Origin: Epiperipatus broadwayi
Taxonomy: Eukaryota; Onychophora; Udeonychophora; Euonychophora; Peripatidae
Length of the DNA stretch: 64,000 nt
Reading direction: 5' to 3'
Assembly: GCA_028023455.1 (NCBI GenBank)
Contig: JAQFVV010000030.1
Span: forward strand, 514,501 to 578,500
The notes beneath the pieces are model-generated. The model made no database searches, had not been told where the DNA came from, and was given only the letters and a program-made list of their open reading frames with translations. Within the stretch, counting starts at the first letter, position 1, and every line of letters starts with the position of its first letter. Both the position numbers and the translations under genes were made by a program. Of this stretch, positions 1 to 11,687 are shown one piece after another.

Positions 1-39
1 TGTAAGTGTTCTTTCTTTTAATATTGATCATGTAACCCG

Positions 40-800
40 AACATCCACATCTCCTATTAAATTATTAGCAGTTGCAGATGACATTCATAAAAAATTATTT
101 ATTACCAGGCCATGAAAACAACTATAATAAAGTAGCTGCCATAAAAAACTCTGAAGGAAAACATATTAATTAAAAAAGGCTTTTTTCTGAATCATATACA
201 ATCATTCTCTAGACATTTTTATCTGCTGGACATCAGATCACCCCCCCCCAAACAAAAAAATACCTACAACAATTAGAATCAATAATTAAATAATTGCTGG
301 TGACAGCATGTTAAATCCATTATATGAGGTTTTTAAATGTAGTCTGCAAAACAATAATATGTTTTGTCCTAGACCTTTATTTCAAGGATACACAGAGGAT
401 AATGATATCTTTACAATAAATGATTTCACCCAAAAAAATTTCTAACATTCCAAACCCCTATCACCAAGGTATTCATGGAATTTCAAAATTTGACTATGAA
501 CATCTAAGCTTTTTTACTACTACTTATTTAAAGAATCTAGCTAATTTATTATCCAGACAATTCCCTCATATACCTTGTTTGTATCCAATAATGCTTGTGA
601 CTTTTCTTAAGAAATCTGAAGATATCACTACAGTAAAGAATATTCGTCCTATATCGATGAGTCCACTTGGCATCAAGATTCTTGAATCAGTGATCAAGGA
701 TTAACTTGAACCATTTATCCTACCAACAATAGTCAAAGTGCAATTTGCAAAGAAAAGTGCTTCTACTGGTTTAACTTCAATTGCTTTTAAGTCCATTGCA
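40..800 (+). pseudogene. LINE (non-LTR retrotransposon) fragment, copy A: pre-RT and RT N-terminal part
   Basis: Decayed coding sequence of a non-LTR reverse transcriptase. Around 62-100 it encodes AVADDIHKKL, which matches LADELHKKIG at the same relative place in copy B (2466 on). The open stretch 420-704 (94 codons) holds the RT fingers motif: FLKKSEDITTVKNIRPISM followed by SPLGIKILESVI, matching ISMEPLGIQILEKVL of copy B. Downstream, ASTGLTS fits the next RT block before the reading frame dissolves into a minisatellite at about 806. Stops and frame changes occur throughout, so no protein is made. The palm with the catalytic aspartates is absent. In the family this protein reverse-transcribes the element RNA at a nicked chromosomal target. 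Clade is not resolved; the fragment may start before the window. Confidence 0.75.
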
Positions 801-805
801 GAGAC

Positions 806-1205
806 TGAACTAGTATTTTTTCATTTTCCCAAGATGCAATTCATAATAACTAATATCTTTCCACTTTCCCAAGATTGAACTAGTATTTTTCTATTTTTCC
901 AAGATGCAATTCATCCTACCTAGTATTTTTCCATATTCCCAAGATGCAATTCATGATGAACTAATATTTTTTCATTTTCCCAAGATACAATTTATGCTGA
1001 TTAATATTTTTCCATTTTCCCACAATTCAGTTCTGGCTGAGTACTACTTTTCCATTTTTCCAATATGGAATTCATGCTGAACTAGTATTTTTCTATTTTC
1101 ACAAAATGCTGATTAGTATTTTAAATTCTCTGAAGATATAATTCATTTTCAATGAGTAATTTTCCATTCTCCAATTTACACTCACTAGTATTTTTCAATT
1201 TTTTT
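806..1205. repeat. minisatellite, ~40-bp unit, about ten degenerate copies
   Basis: The phrase CTAGTATTTTTC-ATTTTCCC-AAGATGCAATTCAT recurs in variants about every 40 bases (units beginning near 806, 846, 876, 917, 955, 1000, 1040, 1078, 1115, 1180). Units diverge towards the right end. It begins exactly where the RT reading frame of LINE copy A is lost, so it either disrupts that copy or grew from its sequence. Confidence 0.8.
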
Positions 1206-1589
1206 ACATGAAAATTATGTACCAAATAAACAATGTGATTTGGCTAAAAACTGTAGTACTCTCAGCAGCAAATGAGCTCAATTTTTATGGGCTCATATGT
1301 CAATATAACACCAACATCAACCCCATTTCCATATTTTTTATTCATACCATCATGTGTTTCCATGTATTTTTTAATATCACATTTTAAAAAAGTGCTATGT
1401 AAATCTAATTTGATATGCTTCTTGTTATATAATTTTTTTCTTTTCAATTACTGTAAATCACATTTTCTTTCCTATCAAGATTATAAATCTTTATTACATA
1501 TATAGTATCATGAATCAATTTATATTTAAGACCCCATGTTTTTAAATGTAACTTAACCATTTCAACATGCAGCACATTTCAGCATTTTC
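1206..1589. other. AT-rich spacer, no supported gene
   Basis: Short open frames exist on both strands over 1262-1505 and overlap each other. Neither shows a recognisable motif. I see no other structure. Confidence 0.5.
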
Positions 1590-2260
1590 TGATGTTTTTC
1601 TTTGTCTAACAAATCAATGTAAAATATGTGATTAAATGGTTATTACTTATCTGAAAATAATAAATTTGACTTCATTTGATAGATATTTTTGTTTACAGCT
1701 GAAATAAATTTTAAATGTTCACAGTTTGTTTCTGTAAATATTAAAAAAATGAGATCATAAACAAAACAAAATATTTAAATGTCATCATTTTTAAAAAGAT
1801 TATTTTCTGTTTATAGAATCAACAAAATATTTCTTAATTCTTATTGTTTTTAAACATACAAATAAATATTTATTTATTTATTTCATGTCTAACAAATTAT
1901 GCTTTAAAAGTTTAAAATTTTCAAATATTTATTGCAAACTTGTGATATTTTCATACTCATAAATATAAATAGATTGCTGACATATAAACTAAGCTTGTAA
2001 ATTGCTACAGGCCATTCTTATATTTGTTGCTTATATAACATTATATTTTTTAAAAATAAAGTATTTCAAGTCAAAATAAGTTATTAATAAATTATATTTC
2101 TTGATATCTAATAAATATAGTGTAAATTAATTTGAAAAAACATTGAAAATTAATTTGCAAATAAATACATTTTTGGCCATTGAAATTGTTTTCTTTAAAC
2201 AATGCTGTGAAACAGTCAATGTTTTACAGTCTTTGCAACAGACAATGGCTAAACATGTCG
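1590..2260 (+). repeat. dispersed repeat family D1, copy 1
   Basis: About 650 bp that aligns by eye with 29040-29680 over its length. Shared landmarks in the same order: TTCATTTGATAGATATTTTT, CATCATTT, TATGCTTTAAAAGTTTAAAA versus TATACTTTAAAAGTTTAAAA, AAAAATAAAGTATTTC, AAAATAA(G/A)TTATTAATAA, and TTGCA...CATTTTTGG near the right end. No coding potential was recognised, and no terminal repeats or target duplication could be fixed. The element type is unknown. Confidence 0.7.
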
Positions 2261-2465
2261 GGGTGAGCATTAATATACAAAAGACAATAAGGATTCTTCT
2301 ACCAGTCAACACTCCATAGTTCCTCTGCTCCAAAACATATAATATGATAAATAAGCTCAAAGAAATGCAGCTAGACTCATCTCTAAATATATAGCATTTA
2401 CACACATATGCTCTTTTAATATTAATACTATTACTCAAAAATCAACTCCCCTCTCTGAACTAATC

Positions 2466-3125
2466 ATGTTAGCAGATGAGCTCCACAAAAAAATTGGCAT
2501 GTTAAAACCAGTGACTCACAATCAAGAAAACATAATAAAGCTGACACAGCTATATAATCAAACATGCAATAAACTAAAACAATATCTAGCAATTAAAAAA
2601 AGAATTTGTCTAACACAGCAGCACACATGGATGTGTGGATACATTTGATGGACATTAGGCTATCCATCCACAAATAGAATTCCCATGGCACTAGAATGGG
2701 ATGAAAAAATTACAGCTGGACAAAATATGATACAACCAATATATCAGCACTTCAAAGAAAAGTTAACAAAGCATAACCGATTCAAACTCCCCAAAAACTT
2801 TTTTGGAAAAGCAAAAACAGAGACTCCATTTGAAATCACAGATTTTGAACTCATTCTAACAACAATTTCAGGCACATGACAATCAGGACCAACAGGAATT
2901 CCACAAATTGTATTGTCACATCTTAGTTGATTTACAAACACATAAATTTGCCAGCTTGCAAATTAACTATCACAAAAGCTATACAATATAGAAGGATATA
3001 TACAGTCTCGATGGTCTCCTTCATTAAAAAACAAGCACCAATTACCGGTCTCCAATCTGAGGGCAATCTCAATGGAGCCTTTGGGAATACAAATTTTGGA
3101 AAAAGTTTTAAAAACAAAAAATGAA
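2466..3125 (+). pseudogene. LINE copy B: region before RT and RT fingers
   Basis: Open pieces 2466-2648 and 2685-2879 are joined in sense by a frame that continues past in-frame stops to about 3125. The first piece carries LADELHKKIG, as in copy A. After 2870 the sequence reads GPTGIPQIVLSHL, the conserved Gly-x-x-Gly-Ile-Pro segment upstream of LINE RT domains. At about 3055-3110 it reads ISMEPLGIQILEKVL, equal to RPISMSPLGIKILESVI of copy A. Lysine-rich and polar, as usual for the nucleic-acid-binding N-terminal part. At least three stops and a frame change inactivate it. Confidence 0.75.
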
Positions 3126-3239
3126 CCATATATAATAAAACTAATATCACAGGATCAGTATGCAAAAAAGATCATCAACAGGTCAAGCAACACTGATATA
3201 CAAAACAATTATTAACCCAGTAATGTAAAAGGAAAATGT

Positions 3240-3868
3240 GCCCCAATGGCTGTGCAATGAGATTTTGAAAATGCTTTTGATTCAGTGCCAGTCAAGACAC
3301 TGTTAATTCAACTAAAAACAGACATAGCTTGTACTATCTTATATACAATCACAAACCTGCTACTAATTAGAGACCTTCACATCACATGCAATGACAGATC
3401 ATCATCATCTTTCTACCCCAGCCAATCAATACCACAAGGATCTCCACCCAGCACACTATTATTTACATTATATTTAAACCCCTTGTTGTTGCAAATTAAA
3501 AAAAAAATCCAAGGAATTTCAATTCAAACACCAACACCTATAGACCATGTAGAGCTTACATGGATGATGTGATAGTATTTTTAAAATCAAAAAAGCAACT
3601 ACATATCCTGCAGAAAATCATAAAAGAATTTACAGCAAATTTCGGGCTAAAAATCAACACCAACAAATCAGCTGCATGAGCAATATTTACAAGTAAATTA
3701 AACACACAGATATATCAAGAAAAATCCAGTATGTTTCTGGGTTTCCCTTTCCACTTGGACATGAATCAAATGAGGAAATCAATACAAAACAAACTGAAAA
3801 CAGAAGAAGAAAGAATCACAGAATCACTCTCCAAATCCTATCTCTCACTCTACTCAAAAGTATATTTA
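3240..3868 (+). pseudogene. LINE copy B: reverse transcriptase palm
   Basis: Contains the core RT motifs in order. FENAFDSVP (about 3260-3290) is the first catalytic-aspartate block. IPQGSPPSTLLFTLYLNPLL (about 3430-3490) is the QG-P-S block. AYMDDVIVFLKSKKQLHIL (about 3557-3610, in another frame) is the second catalytic aspartate pair. FGLKINTNKSA follows at about 3640-3675 and FLGFPFHLD at 3732-3760. A frameshift near 3540 and a TGA near 3678 break it. The gene is cut at about 3868 by an inserted element and resumes at 4390 with the same motif (YSKV). Confidence 0.85.
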
Positions 3869-4389
3869 ATAACTGAAACACAGGCTTGTTATATACCTGT
3901 CTATATATGTAATATATAAGGTATATGAGTACTGACTTTTACATGACCCACCACTCTCCACTCTATCTCATAACACTAATACACCTGAACACATATGTTG
4001 AAAAGAAAAATAATCACCAATATACATATTTCACACTAAACCAGCAATCATCAGTTGGTGGAGATTAACATCTCTACACATATATGCTATAAGTTCTTGG
4101 ATATATATTAAGAATCTTCATAATTTCATGGACATGCTTTAATCTATTCCACACTCCAATTCTTCAACCATCCATACAATTGAAAATCTGATGATGGAAT
4201 ACTCAAAGGCCTCCCTGAGGCCAAGATTGTTGTCACAATCATGTTGACCTAAAGTCAATCTGACCCCACATGTACAGGACATATTCCATTTTAATACATA
4301 TACAAGAAATGAGCAGACATCTCTACTATGTAATAACTGAAACACAGGCTTGTTATATACCTGTGTCTATATATGTAACATATAGGGTA
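3869..4389 (+). mobile_element. 521-bp non-coding insertion with terminal direct repeats and ~18-bp target duplication
   Basis: It splits the LINE RT reading frame. It is flanked by TACTCAAAAGTATATTTA (3851-3868) and TATTCAAAAGTATCTTTA (4390-4407), an 18-bp target duplication with two mismatches. Both ends carry the same ~57-bp sequence starting AATAACTGAAACACAGG (3869 and 4331), so the insert is one 462-464-bp unit plus a partial second copy. Each end shows GAAA followed by ACACAGG, an 11-base loop, CCTGTGT and C (the left copy has lost GT). Two perfect adjacent hairpins lie at 4208-4222 (GGCCTC/GAGGCC) and 4225-4240 (GATTGT/ACAATC). It has no coding sequence. The structure resembles a small non-autonomous retroelement; identity is inferred, not known. 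Confidence 0.75.
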
Positions 4390-4891
4390 TATTCAAAAGT
4401 ATCTTTATACAATCAGCTTATTATAGCAAAAATCACATACTATTGGCCAATAATATATTTTACAAAATCATTTATTTCAGCAATCAATTTATTGTGCAAC
4501 AAGCTGCTATGGAAAAGAAAAGTAGTAGCAATTTCAATAAAGCAACTAAACCAACCAATAGAATGGAACAGCCTTGGACTGCAAGCAATACAAACTTTCT
4601 ACACCCAAAAACAGTAAATCTATTGATTGCCATATTTAGATGTTTCCCAAACATAGACCAAAACTAGAAATCACACCCACTAACTAAACCCCTGCCATGG
4701 ATAATTATATAAATACACTATTGGTAAATATTGAAAACATTAAAAACAAAATAATACTTAAGCACCCTATTAAATATACTTATTGTCAAATACATGATTT
4801 TATATCTCAGAACCAAGAAGATAATAATAATCTAACAATACTGGGAATAGATAATAGCCAGCTATTCAAAGAATACAGAAGATGTACCTAG
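4390..4891 (+). pseudogene. LINE copy B: thumb and linker after the insertion
   Basis: Resumes with SKVSLYNQLIIAKITYYWPI, duplicating the YSKVYL at the break before the insert. It then gives LLCNKLLWKRK followed by EWNSLGLQAI, a tryptophan-containing pattern common after the RT thumb in LINEs (positions about 4490-4600). The piece 4697-4891 continues in another frame with a hydrophilic linker (ILKHPIKYTYCQIHDFIS). One TAG at 4666-4668 and frame changes separate the pieces. Confidence 0.7.
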
Positions 4892-4921
4892 AACCAATTT
4901 TTTATTTATTTTATCCTCAAA

Positions 4922-5206
4922 TTGAATCTAAATGTTTTACCTACAGCACATTTCATTCACTTCTGGAGATTCTACCTAAATGTTGATCCAATATGTGCTT
5001 TGTGTCACATGGAAGAAGAAACACAAGTGAATTTGATACACTACTGTAGAGGCCTAGAGAAAGTTAGACAACTGATGTTGAACAATTATAGAAAAAGTGA
5101 AACCACAATAGAAAAAATGCTGAAAAAATTCAAGAAATACCAACAATATGTGCAGCCACTTTCAGAATATATGCCTCATGGGGTACCAGATGTACACTTG
5201 CCTTAG
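4922..5206 (+). pseudogene. LINE copy B: C-terminal zinc-knuckle-like domain
   Basis: The 94-codon piece starts LNVLPTAHFIHFWRFYLN and continues PICALCHMEEETQVNLIHYC. This is the Cys-x2-Cys ... His ... Cys motif that follows the RT in many LINE clades, where it helps bind target DNA or the element RNA. The histidine usually placed four residues before the last cysteine is asparagine here (VNLIHYC), so the site is probably damaged. Downstream, KVRQLMLNNYRK is a basic tail. Reading ends at TAG 5204-5206. Confidence 0.8.
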
Positions 5207-5430
5207 GAAACAATCCAAGAAGACATCCTAACATATCTCTTAACAAGCTCAAAAAACATAAAGAAAGAGGCAATCTTCTTGCACCACCATACATTTTTGA
5301 CACCACTTGGTCTCTCTTTAAAATAAGATCAGCATTATAATGGATGCATAAAACATAACCTCAGATAAAATGAAAATCCAGAACAGACCAAAAATAAGAA
5401 CTGAAATATGAAAATTATAACAATTACAAA

Positions 5431-5612
5431 AGACTCTAATGACTTAAACACAGGTCTATTATATATCTGTGTCTATATATGTAATATAGGGTATATAAGC
5501 ACAGACTTTCAGATGACCCATCACTCTCCACTCTATCTAATAACATTGATACACTCAAGCACATATATGCTGAAAAGATAAATAATCACCAATATACAAT
5601 AAACAATTATAG
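5431..5612 (+). repeat. second, partial copy of the 3869-4389 insertion family
   Basis: TGACTTAAACACAGGTCTATT to CAATATACAATAAAC aligns with 3871-4035 over ~165 bp, including CATGACCCACCACTCTCC versus GATGACCCATCACTCTCC and ATAAATAATCACCAATATAC. The hairpin ACACAGg/tCTGTGT followed by C is kept, but the GAAA before it has become TAAA. It lies just beyond the 3' end of LINE copy B. Confidence 0.8.
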
Positions 5613-6075
5613 AAATGTTTAATATTTCTGAGAATTGTGTTAAATTTTATTTTTAAATATATATTAATGTATAAAATATATTTGTTTTGTTTTATAATAA
5701 CAAAAATCTATTTTAAATGATGGCAAACACCATAATTTGTGTTAAAGTCTTTATTTTGAAGTCATTATTAAAATAGGCTAGTTTTTTTTGCAAATGTTTA
5801 GTAAAAATAAAGTTATAATTATATATTATCATTTTTTATCATAAAGGAAGATGTCACCTTTCTTTAATCATCTGAAATCAATATTCTCTCACAATAATAA
5901 TGTAAGAATCTAATAGATTAAATTAACATAAATAATTAATCTCAACAGATTTCTACCACAACACACAAAATATCTCTGTGAAGAAAAAAATTCATACTTT
6001 AAAAAAGGAAATTAAAAGAAAATGGTGCATTTGCTAGGAGTTAGAAAGATTTGAAAATATTTAAATCATTAAACT
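5613..6075. other. AT-rich spacer, nothing recognised
   Basis: No open frame with recognisable content; no repeats beyond short A/T runs. Confidence 0.5.
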
Positions 6076-6396
<321 letters not shown>

Positions 6397-7738
6397 CCAA
6401 TAGTTTGTAAATTGATCTATTCATTATTCCTATTTTAGGTCTTCAAGAAAAAAAATCAATTACAAAAATAATGTTTTTAAAATCATAATTAAAATATATT
6501 TTAATAACACAAAACACATATGCATATTGTTAAGATAAATGGTAATTTATAAGTATATACACATTTGCTGATATAATATTTTATGTTTGTAAGAGAATAT
6601 AAATAAGAATATAAAAGAATTGGATACTTTTTAAAAGTCAGAATTTGTTTTACATTTCAGCAAATCTGTGATCATATATATAAAGACATTATAACGTTAA
6701 TATTATTTGATGAATAAAAAATAAATATTCTAACCATGAAATGAGATAGATATTAAATTGGTGGAAATATATTTTAATATCATTATTTCATTATTGGTTA
6801 CATTAATTCTATGATATAAGATATTGTTAATTTTATGAAGTTAGAAGAAAGGCTTACAAGTCAATTGATTTATAAAGTAGACGTGTTTTACTATAAATAT
6901 TCAAATGTTGGAAATAAGTTGTATGGAATTCATTATAAAAAATTAAAAAAACAAAACAAGACAGTATTGTAGAGATTTATGATTTATCAGATAACGTGGT
7001 GAAAATAATTATTTAACTTAATAGAAGATGTCAAATCTAATTCAGGTGTATGTTTTAACAAGTTCTCATTATGATAAAAAAAGAGAAGATTTTCACATGG
7101 ATATGCAAAATAATTTTAATCATACTAAACTGCATTTTAAAAATTTATGATGGGAATTTTAAATGTCAGAATCAAAATGTGACTGAATTATGATATATTG
7201 TGGATAAATTTGTTAATGGATATAAAAGTATCAGAGGGCATAGATTGGCTTTTTTTTTTTAAATAGTAAAAATAAATGTACATTACAAATACTTTTTGGG
7301 AAAAAATTCTAAGTAGGTGAATGTAATAGAAGAAATAGCAGAATTGATATTTTTTTTAATTAAAAGAAAACGTGTTCAACATTGAAATACTTTTAGTATA
7401 ATCAATACAAGAAGTGGTTATTAAGTGGTGAGATGTAAGGTACATAATAATGCAAAACTAAAGAGATTAAATATATTAAGAAAGTAACAACTAATAAATG
7501 ATATTTTCAATATTGAGCAAAAAATAGCTGGTCCACAAAAATATAAATTCCTGAAATTTTTCATATGAAAAAATCTAATGTATATTAAAAAAGATGTAAT
7601 AAAAATATTTAAAAATCATTCATTAAAAAGAACTGAAATCCTAGAATTCTGTAAAATCTTATTATAAAAATCAATGATGATATAAAAAATATATAATTGG
7701 AAATTGGCATAAAAACTTTAGAGAAAATGAAAATCCTG
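6397..7738. other. AT-rich spacer, nothing recognised
   Basis: No supported gene, RNA or repeat. A 60-codon minus-strand frame at 7609-7791 runs into the GATA repeat and has no motif. Confidence 0.5.
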
Positions 7739-7739
7739 A

Positions 7740-8928
<1,189 letters not shown>

Positions 8929-8947
8929 AAATAAATTCATTATTTTT

Positions 8948-9057
8948 TTTCCATATATTATAGCATCGGCCGGGAAGTGAACCCACAACATCATCCGCAA
9001 CCACTGCTTGCTTGCAAGGCTGCTGCACTCACCTCTCGACTAACAACACCAGACAAT
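8948..9057 (-). mobile_element. short tRNA-derived SINE, 110 bp, with 19-bp target duplication
   Basis: Flanked on both sides by the identical 19-mer AAATAAATTCATTATTTTT (8929-8947 and 9058-9076), so the ends are exact. On the minus strand the body has an A-box-like TTAGTCGAGAGG, a B-box-like GGTTCACTTCC (one mismatch to GGTTCRANTCC) and ends CCCGGCCGATGC, followed by a short tail TATAATATATGGAAA. These are internal RNA polymerase III promoter boxes as in tRNA genes. The body is much more GC-rich than its surroundings. The tail after GATGC is shared with the tRNA-like sequence at 41739, so both look like members of one SINE family. The perfect duplication suggests a fairly recent insertion. 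Confidence 0.88.
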
Positions 9058-9076
9058 AAATAAATTCATTATTTTT

Positions 9077-10014
9077 AGTGCCTAATAAATACAAATTTTG
9101 TTAATTCAACATTTATGTTAAAATAATACATTAGAGTTTGAATAATAGTTACTGAACTATAAATTTATTTCATAGCTGGAATAATTTTTCATGGGATCAA
9201 TAACTAAATGCCTTTAGCTCAATTGCAACTTGAGTAAAAAATGTCACATTTATAAAAAAATAAGATTAGGTCTCTTTTAAAAAGTCACCTAAAGTAAATT
9301 TTAATAATCAGTGCAGTTGATTTTTATATGGACTCTGTGTTATTCCAAGCCTCATTGATAATGTCAAAAAAAAAGAAACTGGTCTAGGAATTGGAGTTTA
9401 AATACACTAGCATTTGATAATCACTGATTGTTCAAACATAGCAGATAGGCATTAGAATATAGTGCTACTTTGTATCATATATTGTATATGATAATACATT
9501 AATTGATTTGTTGTTTTACCTTTAAATTGATTAATTGGGGAAACTGATGCTCTTTTGTTGACCCACAGGAAACTAGTAAGTAGTAATATTGTTTTTATTA
9601 ACTAGTAATGAAATAGAAAACTTTTTCAAAATATTTTTTAGTCTCTATAAAAATTATCTAAGAATAATTTAACAATTTGATTTATTGCTACTTCTTTCAA
9701 CAAAGAGTTTGTAAATATGTTTGTCAATTACCAAATGGTTTATTGTTTTGGAGTTTATTAAAAGTTAATAGCAATGAAATTGAAAACACAATCTATTGAT
9801 TTTAAATATAAGAGTTTATCTCTCTATCATTGAATAAAATTATAAGAAACAAATTAATCAAATTGTATATTGTTTCAGATTTTATAAGATGTTTGAGCAC
9901 CAGAAATAACAAAGATGAAACAATTAATCATGGATCTTAAACCTAGAAATCTACCTATCACTGCATTCAACTATGCAGGGAACATAATTGATTGGCTTAT
10001 TAATTGGGAGTTTA
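9077..10014. other. AT-rich spacer, nothing recognised
   Basis: No supported gene or repeat on either strand. Confidence 0.5.
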
Positions 10015-10105
10015 TATAAAGTTTGCACTCTGAAAGTGGCAACTGAGTTTGTGACCCATGAACTTTGAGCTCAAAGTTCATAATCATTACACTAAATTAC
10101 ACATT
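10015..10105 (-). other. possible degenerate tRNA-like/SINE remnant around a 24-bp perfect palindrome
   Basis: 10058-10081 is a perfect 24-bp palindrome centred on GAGCTC (arm ATGAACTTTGAG). On the minus strand it is preceded by TTTAGTGTAATGATTATG, which resembles an A box, and followed by GGGTCACAAACTC, a weak B-box match. Acceptor-stem pairing was not found, so this is at best an eroded tRNA-derived repeat, with the palindrome in the place of the anticodon arm. Confidence 0.3.
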
Positions 10106-11524
10106 AATATTTTAGTCATAAGGCCTTCATGGTAGTAGTATATCTCTGCCTATCCAGCAATCTTGCTTTAGTACCAATCAGATACATCAGAAAGATTGTT
10201 CCGGTTCTAATCAGCCTTAAGCTTTTTTCTTTAAGACAGTTCATGCATAGCTATCAAAGCTAATATTCCGATATTAGTTCTTAAATAAATATTTAACTAT
10301 TTCCAGGTAAAGAATAAAATAGGGATAGAAAGGTTCTCGTAGCCATCATCTTTGGATTCTGGAATTCATAATGTGTAACACTCTCTTTTTCTCCATTTAT
10401 CTACGATCTTTTCTTGGAGAACGTTCTTATCTGATGTGATTTTCTAACGTTTGTCTGTTTATCTACTTCAGTTATTAAATAAATGTCTTTTTACAAAATA
10501 AGGCATAAAAATTATATATAAAGCAATAAAAATAAAGCTCAGTTTGTAATTAAATAATAGAAAAAAAGTATTTCTTTATAAAAACATAAAAATAATTAAC
10601 TCTACTAAGATTTTGTAAGAAAATGTTGAGCGTCTTTGATCTGATATCCAAGTGATTTTCAGATAATTTAGTAAATAATTTAAATGCCTCCTCCACTTTT
10701 TTTACTCATATTAATTAGAATCTGCCTCTATAATGATCTCAGAGATTCGCATAATTTACAAATTCAACAAATAATAGTTTAATATTTGTCATTTAAACAT
10801 TTGTAATTAATTTTATTTCCAATGGAGAAAAAAAATATTAAAATAAAAACATTAAAAATAGAAATGAGCTTCAATCGGATTAATCAGTGGGTGTAAAATA
10901 TGTTTTTGTTCGGTTTAAAACTTTCCAAAACACTAAATAGAAATCATCAATAAGATTGTTTTCTTAAATATTTTTCATTTGTTAAAACTCTAGGAGTGCT
11001 CTTTTATAGAAAACAAAAAACAATGTTTTTATTATATGTTTCTATTTATATGTAGCTGGAAATATTTTTTTTACAAGATTAAAGCTTTTATTCAGTTACT
11101 ATTTATTAATCAGTTATTGAGTGTATAACTATTTTTAATTAAAATATATTTTTTCTATAATTTCTTTTATAGTCAAATTAAAGATTTATCTTTGCTTTAA
11201 AATTTGATATTTAAAAGCAATTTATCACATTATATATATATATTCAAATCCTAAAGCTAAACTAGTCAGTAAAATAATCAAAATTACCCCAAATTTACAA
11301 ATCATCCAAATTAGCCAAAAAAATATAAATTCTAAAACACAATCAATGGTCTCCCTGCAACAAACAGATTTCTCAAATATAAAAAATTACAAAATGACAT
11401 ATTTAAACTAAACATTAACCACAATTCCACTTACACCCCATGCACCCTTAATATTAAAAAAAAAAAAAAACTTTAAATATGTTAATTTCTTCAAAATTAT
11501 AAATTTTTCATAATAAAGTTATTT
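10106..11524. other. AT-rich spacer, nothing recognised
   Basis: No supported gene. A run of 11 or more A residues at 11458-11470 and short T runs only. Confidence 0.5.
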
Positions 11525-11645
11525 TAATTCTTCTTTTTCTTTCATTTATTTTCAAGAAGACATGCTTAACTTCATCAAAATTAATAGTGTGGCCTGTATC
11601 TTTTTCTTTAACCTTACTTTTATGTACCTTTGTTTGTTCATTTAA
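11525..11645 (-). pseudogene. Penelope-like element GIY-YIG C-terminal fragment (left arm of inverted pair)
   Basis: Reading the minus strand gives KDTGHTINFDEVKHVFLKIN then ERKRRIKIT. This matches the C-terminal part of Penelope-like endonuclease domains (TGH ... FD ... VK ... ER ... KR-IKEA) seen in the other copies of this window. The reading is open over ~40 codons without a stop. It is one arm of an inverted repeat with 11688-11850. Confidence 0.7.
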
Positions 11646-11687
11646 ACTAAAACTACTCTGACATTAAATGAAACTATTCTGAACTTA

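Larger units (their letters stand above)
2436..5400 (+). mobile_element. LINE (non-LTR retrotransposon) copy B, decayed, interrupted by a 521-bp insertion
   Basis: Successive reading-frame pieces give, in order, a pre-RT region, RT fingers, RT palm, thumb/linker and a C-terminal cysteine-histidine motif, all on the plus strand. This is the order expected for a non-LTR element with a zinc motif after the RT. The N-terminal half matches copy A at 40-800. The frame is broken many times, and an unrelated element sits at 3869-4389. No poly(A) tail or target duplication was found; coding similarity ends near 5206 and the 3' UTR probably near 5400. The catalytic box reads YMDD, less usual than YADD or FADD in LINEs. 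Confidence 0.85.

Noticed and set aside
1262-1505. Overlapping open frames on both strands
   Set aside because: No motif, no similarity to neighbouring elements.
4188-4240. CTGATGA at 4188 with the following hairpins as a complete hammerhead ribozyme
   Set aside because: Too many bases separate CTGATGA from the first hairpin and no GAAA follows it; only the terminal GAAA-hairpin-GTC part resembles a hammerhead.
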